From contig JAOTOL010001214.1 in NCBI GenBank assembly GCA_034440575.1, positions 186,001 through 250,000 of the forward strand: a stretch of DNA of 64,000 bases, in the 5' to 3' direction. Each line of letters begins with the position of its first letter. Positions within the stretch are counted from its first letter, which is position 1. The notes below the pieces were generated by a model that was given only the letters and a program-made list of their open reading frames with translations, ran no database searches and was not told the DNA's origin. The position numbers and the translations under genes were made by a program. This document shows, in pieces, positions 21,630-31,224 of the stretch. The stretch is from Imbricaverruca yamaguchii (lineage: Eukaryota; Arthropoda; Thecostraca; Neoverrucidae).

Positions 21630-23066
21630 ACACGTCCCGGTGTACAGATGGTTACCTCATCACGTGTTATCCCACACGTCCCGGTGTACAGATGGTTACC
21701 TCATCACGTGTTATCCCACACGTCCCGGTGTACAGATGGTTACCTCATCACGTGTTACCCCACACGTCCCGGTGTACAGATGGTTACCTCATCACGTGTT
21801 ATCCCACACGTCCCGGTGTACAGATGGTTACCTCATCACGTGTTACCCCACACGTCCCGGTGTACAGATGGTTACCTCATCACGTGTTATCCCACACGTC
21901 CCGGTGTACAGATGGTTACCTCATCACGTGTTACCCCACACGTCCCGGTGTACAGATGGTTACCTCATCACGTGTTATCCCACACGTCCCGGTGTACAGA
22001 TGGTTACCTCATCACGTGTTACCCCACACGTCCCGGTGTACAGATGGTTACCTCATCACGTGTTACCCCACACGTCCCGGTGTACAGATGGTTACCTCAT
22101 CACGTGTTATCCCACACGTCCCGGTGTACAGATGGTTACCTCATCACGTGTTACCCCACACGTCCCGGTGTACAGATGGTTACCTCATCACGTGTTACCC
22201 CACACGTCCCGGTGTACAGATGGTTACCTCATCACGTGTTATCCCACACGTCCCGGTGTACAGATGGTTACCTCATCACGTGTTACCCCACACGTCCCGG
22301 TGTACAGATGGTTACCTCATCACGTGTTACCCCACACGTCCCGGTGTACAGATGGTTACCTCATCACGTGTTATCCCACACGTCCCGGTGTACAGATGGT
22401 TACCTCATCACGTGTTACCCCCGGTGTACAGATGGTTACCTCATCACGTGTTACCCCACACGTCCCGGTGTACAGATGGTTACCTCATCACGTGTTATCC
22501 CACACGTCCCGGTGTACAGATGGTTACCTCATCACGTGTTACCCCACACGTCCCGGTGTACAGATGGTTACCTCATCACGTGTTACCCACACGTCCCGGT
22601 GTACAGATGGTTACCTCATCACGTGTTATCCCACACGTCCCGGTGTACAGACGGTTACCTCATTACGTGTTACCCCAAACGTTCCGGTGTACAGATGGTT
22701 ACCTCATCACGTGTTATCCCACACGTCCCGGTGTACAGATGGTTACCTCATCACGTGTTATCCCACACGTCCCGGTGTACAGATGGTTACCTCATCACGT
22801 GTTATCCCACACGTCCCGGTGTACAGATGGTTACCTCATCACGTGTTATCCCACACGTCCCGGTGTACAGATGGTTACCTCATCACGTGTTACCCCACAC
22901 GTCCCGGTGTACAGATGGTTACCTCATCACGTGTTATCCCACACGTCCCGGTGTACAGATGGTTACCTCATCACGTGTTATCCCACACGTCCCGGTGTAC
23001 AGATGGTTACCTCATCACGTGTTATCCCACACGTCCAGGTGTACAGATGGTTACCTCATCACGTGT
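21630..23066. repeat. 44-bp minisatellite, about 33 copies, each with an E-box
   Basis: The 44-bp unit contains CACGTCCCGGTGTACAG and ATGGTTACCTCATCACGTG. CACGTG is a perfect E-box palindrome, and GTACAG-ATGG resembles an acceptor. Two main variants alternate (TTATCCC and TTACCCC). One unit near 22418 is shortened. The frames across it are open because the unit is stop-free; no protein family is recognised. Confidence 0.95.
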
Positions 23067-23169
23067 GACTGAGCGCGGATACGGCGCCTGCGGTTATTCG
23101 CTTCGGTCGGCGACGAGATATGCATCCGCTTACGGCTCGTAGGCGCTGTGATTGGCTGGCCTGTTAATG

Positions 23170-23480
23170 GGACTGAAGGTGGAGGCGGGCCCGTTACTTA
23201 TCCAGAGGGACCAGGTGGTGGGCCCGTTATTTATCCAGAGAGACCAGGTGGCGGGCCCGTTACTTGTCCAGAGGGACCAGGTGGTGGGCCCGTTATTTAT
23301 CCAGAGGGACCAGGTGGTGGGCCCGTTATTTATCCAGAGGGACCAGGTGGCGGGCCCGTTATTTATCCAGAGGGACCAGGTGGTGGGCCCGTTACTTGTC
23401 CAGAGGGACCAGGTGGTGGGCCCGTTACTTGTCCAGAGGGACCAGGTGGTGGGCCCGTTATTTATCCAGAGGGACCGAGT
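23170..23480. repeat. 33-bp minisatellite, 9 copies
   Basis: Units of 33 bp (CCAGAGGGACCAGGTGGTGG, then GCCCGTTATTTAT) are in frame as an 11-residue GPVIYPEGPGG-like repeat on the + strand. The frame is open from 23148 to 23684, but there is no signal peptide, splice context or recognisable flanking domain, so I keep it as a repeat. Confidence 0.85.
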
Positions 23481-23604
23481 TGTGGACCCGGCAGCAACGG
23501 CGAGCGTTCTCGTGAATCAAACCTCACAGCCAAGGAACATTTTCCTACCAGGCCGTTCCCACTATTGATTGCTTGGCGCCACACCGGTATTTCGCTCCGC
23601 CTGA

Positions 23605-23725
23605 CCACGCGCGGTCAGGTCCGCAGATCCACCTCTCACAGTGACCCCGCGCGGTCAGGTCCGCAGATCCACCTCTCACAGTGACCCCGCGCGGTCAGGT
23701 CCACAGATCCACCTCTCACAGGAAT
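23605..23725. repeat. 40-bp tandem triplication
   Basis: Three copies of a 40-bp unit contain GCGCGGTCAGGTCCGCAGAT and CCACCTCTCACAG. Confidence 0.85.
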
Positions 23726-24129
23726 GCTCAGTGATGGCAATGAGCTGGTCGATCGGAGAGATGAAATAGTCGATGGGGGTGGTAACTTACGGACTCCCGC
23801 GGGAGTTGTTGCTTCAGCGGCTGCCACCATGGTCGGCTCCATCATCTGAGTTGCGGGGGCGGCAGTTTAGCACGCCACCGTCCGCTGCCGAGGACGACGC
23901 TGTCCTGGGGAAATGCACGAAGCTTGCGTCTGTACGGGAGTGGAGCGAGCCGGTATGATGTCATCGGCGGTAACTACAGCTACTGCCACGGATATTTAAT
24001 CCCCTAAGTTTACCTAGATGGTAGCCAGACCACGTTCCTTTACCAGGCCAATCAATTGGTGGTGGTGGTGGACTGGATTTTAGGGGCGCGCCAACATCTA
24101 GGGTCATTTTGTGCCCATAACTGAATTAT

Positions 24130-24480
24130 AATAAATCTACGGTGCTGCTATCATAACTCACTATCCATCTTCACGGATGTGGGTATATCACGTCAAGGCG
24201 AGCTTGTCGAATGAACATAAAATATTCCCAGACGCAACGGCCTCAGAGTCGTTCCCTATAAGCATACGTAAAGAAGAGTCGGTGTTCAACCGTCCTAAAA
24301 TCTGGCGTCGTAGAGGATCTAGCAGTGTACAGCCAACTAAAACATGGAACACGGTAAGCGGGTTAGAACAGCGCGGACATACGGGACGGTCATTACCGGT
24401 CAACATATAACTAAGTGTTGCAAAGGTATGGTCTATTCTCAACCGACAGAGTATTACTTCTTCCCGACGATGGAGTAGGA
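24130..24480 (-). pseudogene. 5'-truncated LINE, C-terminal zinc-binding tail
   Basis: On the minus strand the frame reads ILCRLRIDHTFATLSYMLTG, then CPRCSNPLTVFHVLVGCTLL, then RRQIL. This is the CxxC-H-C tail found after RNase H in Jockey/I-type retrotransposons (family pattern: LCRLRIGHT...C..C...LTV.HIL..CP). Nothing upstream of this tail remains in the window, so this is a 5'-truncated insertion typical of LINEs. It differs from the tail of the 56-61 kb element. Confidence 0.75.
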
Positions 24481-25039
24481 TGGCAGGTTCGTGGTGTCTG
24501 AATTCCCATCACTAATTAACAACAGTAAAAGTAACTTTTAACATTGGAACTACACACAAGACACACCACAACAGAACACTATACAATAAAACCAAAACTA
24601 AAACGCACGTACATCGAACACAAGATGTGAGACAGAAAACCAAGCAGAAAACAACCTACGAGGGGGCTATGTAAACAACTGCGCTATTTATGACCGAACT
24701 GCGCCATCTAAGAATGGGGTCCGCTACACAAATTTGGTCAGCGTTGGTTTCCGATGTATAAAATCACGCTGAGTTCAAAAATGCTCATATTGAATGTTGA
24801 AAATGCCGAAATCATGGAGAAAATCCACTTTCTTTAAATGCCCTCGGGGCAGTATTCACGCGTGACGTCACTCGTTAGTAAGCCAAATGGCGCATACGAG
24901 ACAAACAATATAAACGCGTATACAAGGTGGGAAGTTCATACGGCCTTGGGAAGTTCGTTCGTTGTGGAGGGTATCTATTAGTGTTTTGAGACATATTTTT
25001 CGCATTAAAGTCAGTCAGATTGGACTACTAACTGGAAGG

Positions 25040-25167
25040 ATGGAGCCTGGGTATGTAAAAGCGGATTCTAGAAACCTCCCTGACATAAATCACATCATGG
25101 TAGCTGAGTTTTTCTCCAAGTCCGACCTCCACGTGTCTGCTGAGATCCGGGCGGTGAAGAATCAGAG
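25040..25167 (+). CDS. Probable first coding exon of a SWIM-family-like gene (orphan)
   Basis: From an ATG in good context (GAAGGATGG), 42 codons read MEPGYVKADSRNLPDINHIM, then VAEFFSKSDLHVSAEIRAVK, then NQ, ending in AG at a strong GTGAGA donor (phase 2). From memory, an N-terminal GYVKADSRNLP block followed by MV-EF and AE-R--K--R opens a family of uncharacterised arthropod proteins that carry a SWIM zinc finger further on. I could not find the next exon before COMMD3. Splicing to 28627 would hit an immediate stop, so it is not part of COMMD3. It may be an orphan or a retained fragment. Confidence 0.45.
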
Positions 25168-26571
25168 GTGAGACATGATGGTTACAGGGGGTTTGAGATT
25201 GTGGTACAGGAGGGCGGGGAGCAGCAGCTGGCATAATTTATTTATGCTACTGGTTTTACCAATTAAAACTGGCTGGCAGAAAATGCTGGTGGCAAAAAGG
25301 ATTTTAGTAGGAATGATGACATCAGTTGGCTGCCTATGGCTGATGGATATGGCTACATCCACAGCAATCTACAATTTCATAGACTTTTCCCCATGTTTGT
25401 ACAAGGGGGGGGGGGAATATATAACATGCATCAAAGGTGGTAAATGCAATGAATAGGTTAGGGCACCATTACTCCATATCATGCACATAGTGTCCCCTAA
25501 GACAAGTATGATGGTCATAATTTGGCCTTGTTACTTGTAAGTTGGAATTTACCCCTATTCTTTAACATGCCCATCAGGTGATATTCTAAATTTTTGTAGA
25601 TACAGAAAATAATAGTAAGCAACCATAGATCACTGACTGACATGGGGCCTAGTGATCATTTGGCAATTTCAAACAGGTCAAATAATTGTATTGTTCACAG
25701 AAATGCTTAAAGCTGTGTCAGCAGGCCTCGCATACATGCCATGGCATATGATTTATGTGCATGTTAAGTTTGCAGGTACAAATGTGCTTACCTAGGTACC
25801 TATACCCACCATTTAGGTGTGGTCAGTTGACAAAAGGATCATGAATTTCTGTAAAATTGGAATGAATCATTTCATGCAGAATATTAAAAGACAGGCTCAC
25901 ACATACCATGTGTTGACAACCTGGGTGGGCATTTCTGGCACTTACCAGTTTAAAGCAAGTTTTTTCCTTATCCTCAGTGAAAACAAAAATAATGACACTT
26001 GTTTGTTTTCATGGTAGCACTGAACAACATATCTAACTTACCAGTTTAAGCCAGGTTTAACCAGGGAAAATTGGCAATAATTAAAGCATTCACTATTATG
26101 CACATGGTAATTTGGGTGGCTTTCTTTGGTTGGTATCATGTCACCACACAAATATGAATTCATATAATTCTGCTAGTAGGTAATGTTTTATTCCAATTTG
26201 CCATAAATTCATGATCATTTTGTCAACAGACTACATTGACATGGTAAGGAATTGATGTGCCCACAGACCTAACATGCATGGAGATCCTGAACCATGGGGC
26301 ATATGTAAGAACTGCCTTCCTAGCTTTAGGCACTTATGTGCACCAGACAGACTTAGGTATGTTTTTACATTGTCAAATGACCACTAGACTCAATGTATAG
26401 GTATGCATGCTGAAATAGTTTTTGCCACTTTATCCCACTAGCAATTTCTGCTAGCTGGTTTAAATGACTAAAACCTGGTGGCATAAATCGTTTCTGCTGC
26501 CCACCCTACTACCAGCTAAATAAAAATTGAACAAAATGTCCTGGTGCTGAAAATGAAGGCTTGCAAAATTA
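25168..26571. other. AT-rich unique sequence
   Basis: Intron-like or intergenic DNA with no domain or array that I can recognise. A poly-G run lies near 25405. Confidence 0.5.
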
Positions 26572-26718
26572 TGTCTGCGGAAACAGCAGGAGTTGGATAT
26601 TCATGTTCATTTTGGTATGGGTTAGGTTAGGTCTGGTTAGGTTAGGAATCCTCTCAGCTGTCTTCACATGAATATCAAAATGAATATGAATATCCAACTC
26701 CTGCTGTCTTCACAGACA
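26572..26718. repeat. 47-bp inverted repeat enclosing TTAGG repeats
   Basis: The left arm (26572-26618) and right arm (26672-26718) are reverse complements with a few mismatches; both contain ACAGCAGGAGTTGGATATTC or its complement. The 53-base loop contains GGGTTAGGTTAGG and GGTTAGGTTAGG, that is, short runs of TTAGG, the ancestral arthropod telomere unit. It may be a small foldback/MITE-like element. Confidence 0.8.
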
Positions 26719-27463
26719 TTTAAAAATTGTAATTTCGGACACATTTTGCAAGTTGCAAGTGTTAGGCGTATTTTGTTAGACGTGAGAGAGGTAGAATTAG
26801 TGTACTGAGGCACAAAACACCACTTATAAGTCACAGTTGAGCTCATTTTCATGGACTTTTACGCACAAATTCGAAACTCTCGCGAGCACGCTATTTCCCC
26901 ACCCTCGTCAGGCGCAAATAACCTTGTAAATAATACCCTTGGCAGTCGTACTATCGAGTGACGTCAGTGCTTTGTCAGCCAATCAGATTATTGTAATTAA
27001 ATGACGTAATTAATAGGTTTTTAAGAATTTTTGTACTTTTTAGCTTATATAAATCACAAATAACAAGAACATACTGACTTATAATTTAAAGCACATATAC
27101 CCAACATAATCTTTACCCGGCTCAAAAAAGTGTAGCAGACCCCATTTGAGAAAATACGTGCCCCTAAAACGTTCCATTCGTGATGGTCATCGCCTAATTC
27201 GCAGCCTAACTGAGGATGACAAAATAATAGCTCAACACGATTCCAAAAGTACAGACGTGATATTATAGGATTTAGAAAGTGAATTGAGTTGAAAATATTT
27301 CCATTAAAAAATGCATGAAATAATTAAAACTGCCCAAAATGGTAGCCCAGATGACGTCATTTGTACCATTCGAGCCGACACGCGGGAAGGCATGTGGATG
27401 ACAGTGACCTGAGTGGGGGGGACATTCCTTGCCTACATGCGACATACATCTTCGATTACATAT

Positions 27464-27853
27464 CTAATGTGAACTGAGATAACGTGTGAGCAACGCTAAG
27501 GTAGAAAGTAAAAGAGTGCCCAATAAAGGGTAATTAAACATATTGTGACTGGTATTGGAAACGGGTATTTTAAAGTGTTGTCTAACTCTGAGGCGACCTT
27601 GTTGATGAAGGTGAAACACATCAGAAAGTGGTTCTGGTGATTGATTTAGGAAGCCTAGCATGATGTAAATACATCGCTGACAATTACCCATGTGATACCC
27701 AGTAACTTCAGAACTCTGCTTGATACAAAATTCATTTGTATGGCATAAGTAATTCTTCTCATCAGCAATCCTAACAACATGCTTCTGTAACTTAATAATC
27801 TTGTCAAGCTTAGAGTTGTACAAACTGATAATCTTCCAAGTGTGACCCCTCAT
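27464..27853 (-). pseudogene. LINE ORF2 C-terminal fragment (CR1/Jockey-like)
   Basis: The 129-codon minus-strand frame includes LDKIIKLQKHVVRIADEKNY, CHTNEFC and a closing HQQGRLRVRQHFKIPVSNTS with FNYPLLGTLL. This matches the region after the RT in CR1/Jockey-like elements (LQK-A-RII....HT.PLF...L........T-R......). No RT is seen upstream, so it is a truncated copy. Confidence 0.7.
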
Positions 27854-28626
27854 GCTTTCTTCATGTCAAAAAGGCATCTAAGTCATAGTTGACTGCCAAT
27901 CAGCTCTTGGTGATGTCATCTAAGTATGGAGAAAAACCTCCAAGACTCCAGATGCAGTGCATGGGCCAAACCACCATCTGCTTTGTGGTCCTATTACATT
28001 GAGAACATGCATAAGCCCTATATCTGATATGTTAAGGTAGATTAGTGTGTTAAAATAAGAATGCATGCTTTTTATAATGTACTGAACTTTCTTTTTGCCC
28101 TTGATTGTATGCCCTTGATAGCAAAGGTTTGAGAAGCATGGCCATCAGATGAGATGGGCCGGGTTTGGCTGGTTTAACAGCTCATCAACATTTTAACATA
28201 TGTACTTGACAGGCTTGCTCAGGCTTTGCTCATAGTAAGATAGCTTCAGTAATTGTGGATGTGATACATGGTTAAAATAATGTTTTTTTTTGTTATGTGT
28301 GAGATGTAACAAGCACAGTTCGATGTCAAAATTTGCCATAAAATTAGTGTTGTTTAAAATGCTTTTGATGCCTCAGACTCCAATTCAAGCTGATGGTGTG
28401 GGTTCCAAGGAGCAGGATGTCAACATGTCTTTGAGAATGATGTTGATTGAGCATTCAGAAAGTGGTATATTCCACCCTGTTTCACAAATAATATATCACT
28501 AATGTGATAAATGTACTGGCATTTCCAGTATGCTGGTGACAATATTTTGGGTAAAAGAACTTGTGGGAATGTTCAGATTTCCATGCAATGATCAGATTGT
28601 ATATTCATTGACCAATCTGGTGCCAG

Positions 28627-28762
28627 ATGATGATGGATCTACCCAAGGAGCACCAAGAAGGACTGAAGCTACTTGCTACTTTGCCCAAGAAGCATTTCAA
28701 GACCATCGTCAAGCGGGCAGTGTTGGACGGCACTGATCCATCAAAGAGGGAGCATGTGTCTT
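28627..28762 (+). CDS. COMMD3: COMMD3-like protein, exon 1
   Basis: The exon starts with three consecutive ATG codons and encodes about 45 residues: MMMDLPKEHQEGLKLLATLP, KKHFKTIVKRAVLDGTDPSK and REHVS. It aligns with the N-terminus of COMMD3, where a helix of the type L-ESVQKGFQMLADP precedes another helix. It leaves one base (T) at a GTAAGC donor (28763). CAG immediately before the first ATG could be an acceptor, so a non-coding 5' exon is possible. COMMD proteins form hetero-oligomers in the Commander complex, which recycles membrane proteins from endosomes. This exon alone would be weak; the assignment is carried by exons 2-4 and by a predicted total of 207 residues against 195 in human COMMD3. 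Confidence 0.75.
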
Positions 28763-29439
28763 GTAAGCACTACATTAAATCCAGCAATTCTCAGACCATA
28801 TTTGGCTTCTGTGTAATCCATGATGTATCTTCCAAACTGTTTACTATTTTGACTGTCTGTGGTCCAGGAACATGTTTTGCCAACCATGGCATACCAATAT
28901 CCCTGTCTGGGTCCTGTGGCATGTGTTTGCTATCCCATACCAACATCTTAGTCTGGTGTGCTGTAATGTGTTGTGTTGACCATCCTATGCCAACATCCCT
29001 GCATGAGGTCCTGCAACATGTGCACTTATTTCCATGCTTTTCTGTTTTAATTATGATATTCCATGTACTCTGTAGCCAATGCTGTGTACACACCCCTAAA
29101 CCATAGCAACTAAGTATCATGTACAGGATGTGAGAAAGTGTTTGGTCACTTGTAAATCACTATCTCATAGTGACTTGGCATTGCATGGCAGTCCCTGAAT
29201 AGCTTGAAGAATGTACAAGAGTATCAATGGACACATTCACATAGTTCTGAACTGATGTGTGTTATTAGCACATTTGTTTCTGAAATATTTGAATGTGTGT
29301 CAGAAAATGTCAATATATGATCCAATAAACCTCTGCTTACAATTGTGGTTATCATGTTGACCAATGAGCCTATTAATGAACATAGAATGAGTCAGTATGG
29401 TTGGATATTATGAATATAAAACAACAGCTAGATATTTGT
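28763..29439. other. COMMD3 intron 1, unique part
   Basis: AT-rich intronic sequence without other features. The phrase CCAACATCCCTG/CCAATATCCCTG recurs near 28890-28990, suggesting an old degenerate repeat. Confidence 0.6.
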
Positions 29440-30187
29440 GCTTGTGTGTGGCAGCACTGCTGGTTAGGCATGTTAATTCCATGCTGGGTATTGTGTCGGG
29501 CAGCACTGCTGGTGAAGTGTGCTGACCCCAGGCTGGGTGTTGTGTGTGGCAGCACTGCTGGTGAAGTGTGCTGACCCCAGGCTGGGTGTTGTGTGGCAGC
29601 ACTGCTGGTGAAGTGTGCTGACCCCAGGCTGGGTGTTGTGTGTGGCAGCACTGCTGGTGAAATGAGCTGACTCCAGCCTGGATGTTGTGTGTGGCAGCAC
29701 TGCTGGTGAAATGAGCTGACCATAAGCTGGATGTTGTGTGTGGCAGCACTGCTGGTGAAGTGTGTTGACCATAGGCTGGATGTTGTGTGTGGCAGCACTG
29801 CTGGTGAAGTGTGTTGACTCCAGGCTGGATGTTGTGTGTGGCAGCACTGCTGGTGAAGTGTGTTGACTCCAGGCTGGATGTTGTGTGTGGCAGCACTGCT
29901 GGTGAAGTGTGCTGACTCCAGGCTGGATGTTGTGTGTGGCAGCACTGCTGGTGAAGTGTGCTGACTCCAGCCTGGATGTTGTGTGTGGCAGCACTGCTGG
30001 TGAAGTGTGTTGACTCCAGGCTGGATGTTGTGTGTGGCAGGACTGCTGGTGAGGTATGCTGACCATAAGCTGGATGTTGTGTGTGGCAGCACTGCTGGTG
30101 AAGTGTGCTGACTCCAGCCTGGGTGCTGTGTGTGGCAGCACTGCTGGTGAAGTGTGCTGACTCCAGCCTGGATGTTGTGTGTGGCAG
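29440..30187 (+). repeat. 49-bp minisatellite made of the COMMD3 exon 2 acceptor plus exon start, about 15 copies
   Basis: The 49-bp unit begins CACTGCTGGTGAAGTGTGCT, continues GACTCCAGGC and ends TGGATGTTGTGTGTGGCAG. The last unit runs into COMMD3 exon 2 at 30188, which starts with the same 30 or so bases. Every unit therefore carries a copy of the 3' splice site and exon start. Because 49 is not divisible by 3, use of an upstream copy would shift the frame. Confidence 0.9.
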
Positions 30188-30360
30188 CACTGCTGGTGAA
30201 GTGTGCTGGCTCCAGGCCGGACACTGTGCGCCACGCTCACGCCGCAGTCCTGGCGACGTTTCTGGAGCACGTGCGCCACTCGGCGGGCGACGCCGACCCG
30301 TCCGGCGACAGTCAGCTGCAGCACTTGCTGCAGAGCGCCGGCTGGACGTCCGAGCAGCAG
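30188..30360 (+). CDS. COMMD3: COMMD3-like protein, exon 2
   Basis: The exon begins CA after GGCAG and joins exon 1's single T to give Ser. It continues LLVKCAGSRPDTVRHAHAAV, LATFLEHVRHSAGDADPSGD and SQLQHLLQSAGWTSEQQ. It matches the helical middle of COMMD3, in which VVLKHCHAAAATYILEAGKH is followed by a helix ending in E-R-ELF. Phase is 1 in and 0 out. The acceptor lies in the last unit of the 49-bp array, and the donor (GTGAGT at 30361) starts a second array of donor copies. If an acceptor further into the exon is used instead (CAG at 30213-30215), the frame would not fit exon 1; I prefer 30188 for that reason. Confidence 0.75.
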
Positions 30361-30497
30361 GTGAGTGTGTGGTGAGCCCTGTCTGAGCAGGAGGTGGGCG
30401 TGTGGTGGGCCCTGTCCGAGCAGCAGGTGAGTGTGTGGTGAGCCCTGTCTGAGCAGGAGGTGGGCGTGTGGTGGGCCCTGTCCGAGCAGCAGGTGAG
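30361..30497 (+). repeat. 33-bp array duplicating the COMMD3 exon 2 donor
   Basis: Units of 33 bp end in GAGCAGCAG or GAGCAGGAG and are followed by GTGAGT, GTGGGC or GTGAGC. This places potential 5' splice sites at 30361, 30394, 30427, 30460 and 30493. The exon-derived part (CCGAGCAGCAG) copies the exon's last bases. Using a later donor would keep the frame but hit a TGA 12 bases past 30361, so only the first donor gives an open protein. Confidence 0.9.
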
Positions 30498-31052
30498 CGT
30501 GTGGGCAGACTGGAGTGTTTGCTTTGTGACATGTTTATAGTTATATGAACCCCTGTCCCGGAGGCAACAAATGCTGCTTGGAATCAGTGCAGAGTTCTGC
30601 AGATTAACCACTTGAGTGAACACACTGAACTACTTCGGGCACTCCCCCTGTAAATGGGAGCACTTTGTACTCAGAGCATCAGCAAACTCCATGGCCTCTC
30701 CGTATCTGTGTGGGTAATGCGCTCGTGTTTGTGCCTCATATTCGCCGCCTACAAGGCTTGGTAAGGAATCTGCGACAGGGTCTGCTTGCAGGATGTCCGG
30801 AACACTCAGCATATGGTGTGTGCCTGAGCCATGTAGATTGGCCACGGACCCCAGTACCCCACAGTGGGGCCAACCGCCAATGTGGATTGAATGGAGCATC
30901 GTTGTCTGCCTTCGTGCTGGTGTTTCTTTTAATGGTTGCACTTGTGCAATTACTCCCTGGGTGTGTTGTTTCATGACCATGGCACAGGCGATATTTGTAT
31001 ATGCTGCTGTGCGGAGTTGCCGAGTAACAATAGTGTGCCATTTGTCGGACAG
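30498..31052. other. COMMD3 intron 2, unique part
   Basis: Intronic sequence without a recognised gene or array. Minus-strand frames here have no family resemblance that I can name. Confidence 0.6.
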
Positions 31053-31172
31053 GTGGAGCTAGTGTCGCTGGTGGCTGAGGTGCGGCCAACCGCACGTGGT
31101 TTACTCGCCCAGGTCGGCCATGACCATACCAGACTGTTGGACGTGCGGTGGAGAGAGCTCCATACTGTACAG
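31053..31172 (+). CDS. COMMD3: COMMD3-like protein, exon 3 (start of COMM domain)
   Basis: Exactly 40 codons with phase 0 at both ends: VELVSLVAEVRPTARGLLAQ, VGHDHTRLLDVRWRELHTVQ. The DVRWREL block corresponds to the DVSWRLEY signature that opens the COMM domain, the roughly 70-residue C-terminal module through which COMMD proteins dimerise. The acceptor is GGACAG (31047-31052) and the donor GTAAGA (31173). This is the clearest family match in the gene. Confidence 0.85.
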
Positions 31173-31224
31173 GTAAGACAGCTCCATCAGCCAAAGTTGA
31201 GTGTGGCAGATGCGGCAGCTCTAT

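Noticed and set aside
21570..23142. Three overlapping 458-513-codon frames in the 44-bp array
   Set aside because: All three + frames are open because no unit has a stop; simultaneous openness in three frames is a sign of repeat, not of coding.
23148..23684. A collagen-like GPVIYPEGPGG protein
   Set aside because: It is not a Gly-X-Y repeat, has no signal peptide, and the repeat is only nine units with unrelated flanks.
25040..28762. Joining the SWIM-like exon to COMMD3 exon 1
   Set aside because: The exon leaves two bases (AG); adding the A of the 28627 ATG gives Arg followed at once by TGA, so they are not consecutive exons of one protein.
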